Origin: Hymenobacter gummosus | Lineage (GTDB): Bacteria > Bacteroidota > Bacteroidia > Cytophagales > Hymenobacteraceae | Length of the DNA stretch: 64,000 nt | NCBI RefSeq assembly: GCF_003970915.1 | Contig: NZ_RXOF01000002.1 | Span: 1-64,000 of the forward strand | Direction: 5' to 3' | Shown here: piece after piece, positions 60,231-64,000 of the stretch | How positions within the stretch are numbered: the first letter of the stretch is position 1 | Layout of the letters: each line of letters begins with the position of its first letter | The notes under the pieces: generated by a model | What the model was told of the DNA's origin: nothing | What the model saw: only the letters and a program-made list of their open reading frames with translations | Database searches by the model: none | Position numbers and translations under genes: made by a program

Positions 60231-61004
60231 TTACTCAAAGCGCATGTGCTTCACCGACTCGCCCGAGTTTTTCAGCTCCAGCAAGGACTCGATGCCAATC
60301 TGCAGGTGCGAGGTGACGTAGTCGGTGGTAACTTTCTTGTCGCTCTCGGCCGTTTTTACGCCTTCCGGCGTCATCGGCTCGTCCGACACCAGCAGCAGGG
60401 CGCCGTGGGGAATTTCGTTGGTGAAGCCCACCACGAAGATGGTGGCCGTTTCCATGTCCACGGCCATGGCCCGGATCTGGCGCAGGTAGTCCTTGAAGCT
60501 CTCGTCGTGCTCCCACACGCGGCGGTTGGTGGTGTACACCGTGCCCGTCCAGTAGTCCTTCTCGTGCTTCTTGATCATCGACGACACGGCCCGCTGCAGG
60601 CGGAAGGAGGGCAGGGCCGGAATTTCCGGCGGCAGGTAGTCATCGGAGGTACCTTCGCCGCGGATGGCGGCAATGGGCAGAATCAGGTCGCCCACGCGGG
60701 TGTTGTGCTTCAGGCCGCCGCACTTGCCCAGAAACAGGGCCGCCTTGGGCTTGATGGCCGACAGCAAGTCCATCACGGTGGCGGCCATGGCCGAGCCCAT
60801 GCCGAAGTTGATAATGGTAATGCCGTTGGCCGTGGCCGTCTGCATGGGCTTGTCGAGGCCGCGCATGGGCACCTCGAACTGCTTGGCAAACATTTCCACG
60901 TAGTTGATGAAGTTGGTCAGCAGGATGTACTGACCGAACTCTTCCAGCGGCACGCCCGTGTAGCGCGGCAGCCAGTTTTTGACGATGTCTGGTTTGGTTT
61001 TCAT
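60231..61004 (-). CDS. amn: AMP nucleosidase
   Basis: 257 residues, short Bacteroidota-type AMP nucleosidase: cleaves AMP to adenine and ribose 5-phosphate. Nucleoside-phosphorylase fold with 'IINFGMGSAMAATVMDLLSA', 'LGKCGGLKHNTRVGDLILP' and 'RAMAVDMETATIFVVGF' (the catalytic M-E-x-A segment), and the AMP-binding 'RGEGTSDDYLP'. Start at 61004. Preceded by repeat R and by a terminator-like hairpin pointing the same way (61116-61147). Confidence 0.93.
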   Translation of the reverse strand: MKTKPDIVKNWLPRYTGVPLEEFGQYILLTNFINYVEMFAKQFEVPMRGLDKPMQTATANGITIINFGMGSAMAATVMDLLSAIKPKAALFLGKCGGLKHNTRVGDLILPIAAIRGEGTSDDYLPPEIPALPSFRLQRAVSSMIKKHEKDYWTGTVYTTNRRVWEHDESFKDYLRQIRAMAVDMETATIFVVGFTNEIPHGALLLVSDEPMTPEGVKTAESDKKVTTDYVTSHLQIGIESLLELKNSGESVKHMRFE

Positions 61005-61011
61005 GTATGGT

Positions 61012-61105
61012 GGGAATGGTTAAATGGCTAAACGGTTAAATGGCTGGCTGTTCAACGACTCATCAGAACGGACAGCCATTCAGCCATATAGCCATTTGAC
61101 AATTT
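61012..61105. repeat. Inverted repeat R, related to K
   Basis: TTAAATGGCTAAACGGTTAA (61019 on) and ATGGCTGGCTG pair with CAGCCATTCAGCCATATAGC (61073 on). Loop GTTCAACGACTCATCAGAAC resembles part of repeat E (GTTCAGCGACTCGTTCAGAA). Lies in the leader of amn. Confidence 0.75.
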
Positions 61106-61115
61106 ATTCGGGTAC

Positions 61116-61147
61116 AAAAAAACCGTCGTGCATGTGCTGAACGACGG
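61116..61147 (-). terminator. Terminator-like hairpin upstream of amn
   Basis: On the minus strand GCCGTCGT...ACGACGG then seven T. It lies 112 bases before the amn start codon with no gene to its right on that strand, so it may be an attenuator or end a short transcript. Confidence 0.55.
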
Positions 61148-61190
61148 CTCTGCGGAGCGAAAAGCGGGTGCAGGAGCCTGACTGATGCCG

Positions 61191-61225
61191 TACCTTTGGA
61201 GGTGATGCAAGCGTTGGACCTTGCC
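61191..61225 (+). repeat. Degenerate upstream copy of the 61397 promoter and start
   Basis: TACCTTTGGAGGTGATGCAA and the following codons (MQALDLAAF) repeat TATCTTTGGAAGATGCAAGC (MQALNLPPF) about 204 bases further on. The frame is open between the two, so translation from 61205 would give a 68-residue N-terminal extension. Confidence 0.8.
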
Positions 61226-61396
61226 GCCTTTCATTGGCAAAGTTACACAATTTGGCTTGAATTGGCGGCGGGGGGCCCGGCCGGCCCCTGTTGCGCGGGC
61301 AAACGCAGCCCCCTTCGAAGCCGAAATCCGGCCGCCGGCTACCGGGCTCCTTCGGCGGCTCGGCGGGCCCGACTTTCGCCGGGCGGCCCGGGGCCG

Positions 61397-61404
61397 TATC
61401 TTTG
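61397..61404 (+). promoter_or_regulatory. -7 element TATCTTTG, four bases before the start codon
   Basis: Exact TAnnTTTG. With GAAG then ATG, the transcript is predicted to be leaderless. Confidence 0.5.
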
Positions 61405-61408
61405 GAAG

Positions 61409-61888
61409 ATGCAAGCGTTGAACCTGCCGCCCTTTGCCCACAAGCTCACCCAAGCCGGCGACCAGCTGCTGATCTGGGACCAGCTGCGCCGCCGCAACGT
61501 GGTGTGCACGCCCGAGGAATGGGTGCGGCAGCACGTGGTCAGCTACCTGGTGGAGCACCTGGGCTACCCGCGCGGCCTGCTCAGCCTGGAGCGCGGCCAT
61601 ACCTACAACACCCGCCGCAAGCGCACCGATTTGCACGCCCTCGGCCCCGACGGCCAGCCCCTGCTGCTGGTGGAGTGCAAAGCCGCCGCGGTGGCCCTGA
61701 CCTCGGCCGTGGCCATGCAGATTGCCACCTACAACCAAACCATCAGCGCCCCCTTGCTGCTGGTTACCAACGGCGTGCAGCACTATTGCTGGCGCGTGCA
61801 CAGCCTGGAGCGCCGCACCCAGGCCCTCACGTTCATTCCCACCTACGCCGAGGCCCTGGAACTGCTGGCCGTGGCCCGTCCCCAGTAA
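61409..61888 (+). CDS. HsdR-N-like PD-(D/E)XK domain protein
   Basis: 159 residues resembling the N-terminal nuclease domain of type I restriction HsdR: 'RQHVVSYLVEHLGYPRGLL', 'RKRTDLHALG' (metal aspartate) and 'LLLVECKAAAVAL' (E-x-K). Stand-alone forms of this size are widespread in Bacteroidota and are not part of a restriction system; no hsdM/hsdS is nearby. The start at 61409 follows the better promoter; an in-frame alternative exists at 61205. The archaemetzincin gene starts four bases after the stop codon. Confidence 0.85.
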   Translation: MQALNLPPFAHKLTQAGDQLLIWDQLRRRNVVCTPEEWVRQHVVSYLVEHLGYPRGLLSLERGHTYNTRRKRTDLHALGPDGQPLLLVECKAAAVALTSAVAMQIATYNQTISAPLLLVTNGVQHYCWRVHSLERRTQALTFIPTYAEALELLAVARPQ

Positions 61889-61892
61889 GCTT

Positions 61893-62477
61893 ATGCCGAT
61901 GCGGCTTCTCGTTGCGGCGCTGGGGCTCGGCGTGCTGGCTGGCTGCCGCCGCGGCCCCGAGGTCATCTACCTCACCGGTTTCGAAGGCGTGAAGCCCGCG
62001 CAGCTGACGCTGGTGCGCCGCGTGCTGCAGGACTTCTACCACCGCCCGGTGCGCCTGCTGCCGCGCCAGCGCCACCAGGCGGCCACGCGCTGCCCCGTGC
62101 GCCACCGGCACCGGGCCGCGGCCGTGCTGACGCAGCTGCAGGCGCTGCTGCCCGACAGCACCGACGGTAAAATCCTGGCGCTGACGGTGAAAGACGTGGA
62201 AATCGAGAACGGACCGCGGCAGCCGCACTGGGGCGTGATGGGCCTGGCCAACCACGCCGGCGGCAACGCCTGTATCGTGTCGACCTTCCGGCTGGGCGGC
62301 CGCTCCGACCGGCTGCGCAAGGTCAGCCTGCACGAAATCGGCCACCTGCTAAGCCTGCCGCACTGCCGCTCGGGCACTGCCACTTGCCTGATGCAGGACG
62401 CCCGTGGCCGGGCCACCACCGTCGACCAGACGCGCGAAATGCTGTGCGCCGACTGCCGGGCGCGGCTGGCCTGGTAG
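61893..62477 (+). CDS. Archaemetzincin-like zinc metalloprotease, predicted lipoprotein
   Basis: 194 residues. Zinc site 'LHEIGHLLSLPHCRSG' (H147, E148, H151, H157) followed by C158, C165, M167 and a terminal CxxC (C185/C188), which is the archaemetzincin pattern HExxH..HC-C-M-CxxC. The glycine normally three residues after the second His is Ser154. N-terminal 'LLVAALGLGVLAGC' looks like a lipoprotein signal with C18, unusual for a family usually described as cytosolic. Co-transcribed with the HsdR-N-like gene by spacing. Confidence 0.8.
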   Translation: MPMRLLVAALGLGVLAGCRRGPEVIYLTGFEGVKPAQLTLVRRVLQDFYHRPVRLLPRQRHQAATRCPVRHRHRAAAVLTQLQALLPDSTDGKILALTVKDVEIENGPRQPHWGVMGLANHAGGNACIVSTFRLGGRSDRLRKVSLHEIGHLLSLPHCRSGTATCLMQDARGRATTVDQTREMLCADCRARLAW

Positions 62478-62592
62478 GCCGCGCCGCCGGTACGGGGCGG
62501 GCCGCCGGATTATTTTAAGTCAGTTCGTCGGGCGCTCGGCAAAATCGGCTACCTTCCTACCGGTGCCTGCCGCTACGCCGCACCGCCCGGTC

Positions 62593-64000
62593 ATGCAAGC
62601 AAGCGACCTTACCCCCGGCGGCGCGCCGCCCGCTCCGCAACTTCCCGCGTGGGCCAGCCTCAACGACCGAGGCGAGCTGGTGCACGGCAACGCCGCTTTG
62701 GCCGCCCTGCTGGGCTGCCCCGTCGGGGCCCTGGCCGGCCAGTCCTTGGTAGCCCTGCTCGAGCCCGCCGATGCCCCGACCGTGCGGGGCCTGCTGCCGC
62801 GGGCTGGGCGCGGGGAGGCGCTCAGCTGCCCGGTACGCCTGCCCGCGGCTGCCGGTTGGTACGAGCTGACGCTGCTGCCCGCCGCTGGCAGTACCGAAGT
62901 ACTGCTTCGCCCGTTGAGCCCGGCGCCGGCCGCCCCGGCCCCGCCCCCGGCGCCCGACCAGGAGCGTGAGGCCCAGCTCAACATCATCTTTGAGTCTATC
63001 AGCGACGTGATTTTTGTGCTGGGGGTGGAAGGACCGAGGCGCTACCGTTTCCAGTTCGTCAACGCGGCTTTTCTGCGCATCACCGGGCTGCCGCGCGAGC
63101 AGGTGTTGGGCCGGGCCGTTGCCGAGGTCATCCCCGAACCCTCGCTAAGCCTGGCACTGGGCCAGTACCAGGCGGCCATCCGGAGCGGGCAGACCACGCA
63201 CTGGGTCGAAACCTCGGATTATCCCTCGGGCCGGTTGGTGGGCGAAGTCTGCGTAACGCCGGTGTTTGATGCTGCGGGCACCTGCCAGCAACTGGTGGGC
63301 GTGGTGCACGACGTGACCGAGCAGCAGCAGGCCGAACAGGCCCTGCGCGAGAGTAACGAACGGTTCCGCTACGCCCTCAAGGCCACCACCGACGCCCTCT
63401 ACGACTGGGACGTGGCCGCCGACACCCTGTTCTGGGGCGAAGGCTTCGCGGAGCTGTTTGGCTACCAGCTCGCCCAGAACCCGACGCCCTTCAGCCAGTG
63501 GTCGGCCTACGTGCACCCCGACGACGCGGCGCGCACCGTGGACGATTTGCGCTACACCGCCTTTCACACCGAGCAGCCGCGCTGGCAGCAGGAATACCGC
63601 TTTCAGCGCGCCGACGGCAGCTGGGCCACCGTGTTCGACCGCGGCTACCTGCTGCGCGACGCCCGCGGCCGGGCGGTGCGCATGATAGGGGCCATGCAGG
63701 ACGTGTCGGAACGCAAGGCGGCCGAGCAGCGGCAGCAGCAGCTGGCCCAGGAGCTGTTTCAGCAAAACGCCGATTTGCAGCAGTTTACCTACCTGCTTTC
63801 GCATAACCTGCGCGCCCCGCTGGCCAACGCCACCGGTTTTGCCGGCCTGCTGGGCCGCCTGCAGCCCGGTACCGCCCAATTCGAACAGACGCTGGAGTAC
63901 CTGAACACCAGCCTGCGCCGCGTCGACGAGATTCTGCACGATTTGAACGCCATTCTGTCGGTGCGCGGGCAGGCGCTGCTGGTGGTGCCCGAGCCCGTAC
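62593..64000 (+). CDS. PAS-domain sensor histidine kinase (3' end beyond window)
   Basis: At least 469 residues, open to the window end. A weak PAS-like segment (~20-110), a second PAS (~125-245, 'FVNAAFLRITGLPREQVLGR'), a third PAS/PAC (~255-375, 'YRFQRADGSWATVFDRGYLL'), then the HisKA helix with phospho-acceptor in 'FTYLLSHNLRAPLANATGFA'. The ATPase domain lies outside. No membrane segment in the visible part, so probably a cytoplasmic sensor. Start at the ATG 62593; TACCTTCC upstream may be a -7 element. Confidence 0.88.
   Translation, partial: MQASDLTPGGAPPAPQLPAWASLNDRGELVHGNAALAALLGCPVGALAGQSLVALLEPADAPTVRGLLPRAGRGEALSCPVRLPAAAGWYELTLLPAAGSTEVLLRPLSPAPAAPAPPPAPDQEREAQLNIIFESISDVIFVLGVEGPRRYRFQFVNAAFLRITGLPREQVLGRAVAEVIPEPSLSLALGQYQAAIRSGQTTHWVETSDYPSGRLVGEVCVTPVFDAAGTCQQLVGVVHDVTEQQQAEQALRESNERFRYALKATTDALYDWDVAADTLFWGEGFAELFGYQLAQNPTPFSQWSAYVHPDDAARTVDDLRYTAFHTEQPRWQQEYRFQRADGSWATVFDRGYLLRDARGRAVRMIGAMQDVSERKAAEQRQQQLAQELFQQNADLQQFTYLLSHNLRAPLANATGFAGLLGRLQPGTAQFEQTLEYLNTSLRRVDEILHDLNAILSVRGQALLVVPEPV

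Noticed and set aside
61409-61888. A type I restriction system
   Set aside because: Only a short HsdR-N-like domain is present, with no helicase, hsdM or hsdS nearby.
61052-61966. A 304-codon minus-strand frame across repeat R and the HsdR-N-like gene
   Set aside because: Crosses a repeat and a terminator hairpin and lies opposite two genes with recognised motifs.
1-64000. CRISPR array or rRNA genes
   Set aside because: No regularly spaced direct repeats and no rRNA-like conserved stretches were found; the inverted repeats are paired dyads, not arrays.

Overview
The window looks like chromosomal DNA of a high-GC Bacteroidota, most likely Hymenobacter or a close relative in the Cytophagales. 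Type IX secretion sorting domains (type A at 38272-38640 and 41615-45136, gliding-associated type B at 26397-28334), a PID-CTERM protein, LytS/LytTR regulators and -7 elements of the TAnnTTTG type typical of Bacteroidota all sit in strongly GC-rich sequence. I assigned the genus from overall style, not from a marker gene.

Layout. 1-490: end of an IS110-family element. 492-8015: small STAS-like and HD-domain genes, then a signalling block made of a cyclic-nucleotide-binding membrane protein, a response-regulator adenylate cyclase, a response regulator and a histidine kinase. 8236-14511: glutamate synthase (gltD, gltB). 15331-23957: six same-strand genes for the complete reductive pyrimidine breakdown route (preT/preA, dihydropyrimidinase, beta-ureidopropionase, a class III aminotransferase and a semialdehyde dehydrogenase). 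Released ammonia could feed glutamate synthase next door. 24143-26384: a non-specific nuclease and a trypsin-like protease in tandem. 26397-28652: a gliding-type surface protein and a small lipoprotein. 29209-37955: a minus-strand cluster (TPR protein, YaiO-like barrel, urea-transporter/M23 fusion, PLP decarboxylase-fold enzyme, ATP-grasp ligase, PqqD, glycosyltransferase) that I cannot match to a described pathway. 38272-45136: sorting-domain proteins and a LytS/LytTR pair. 45490-47538: ClC channel and NUDIX protein. 47828-52873: a three-subunit PaoABC-like molybdenum hydroxylase with a MobA/MocA-like maturation gene. 53124-57768: HU protein, an AAA ATPase/DUF4276-like pair resembling a defence module, an MFS transporter and a GIY-YIG-like protein. 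57821-64000: amidohydrolase lipoprotein, STAS-like protein, AMP nucleosidase, HsdR-N-like protein, archaemetzincin-like lipoprotein and a PAS histidine kinase cut by the window end.

The strongest unexplained signal is not a gene. About twenty intergenic gaps hold long inverted repeats with arms of roughly 12-65 nt whose sequence differs from site to site. Several share short loop words, and at eight flanking genes the arm contains the stop codon. One related element has entered the reading frame of the MFS transporter and been tandemly duplicated there. No rRNA, tRNA or CRISPR was seen.
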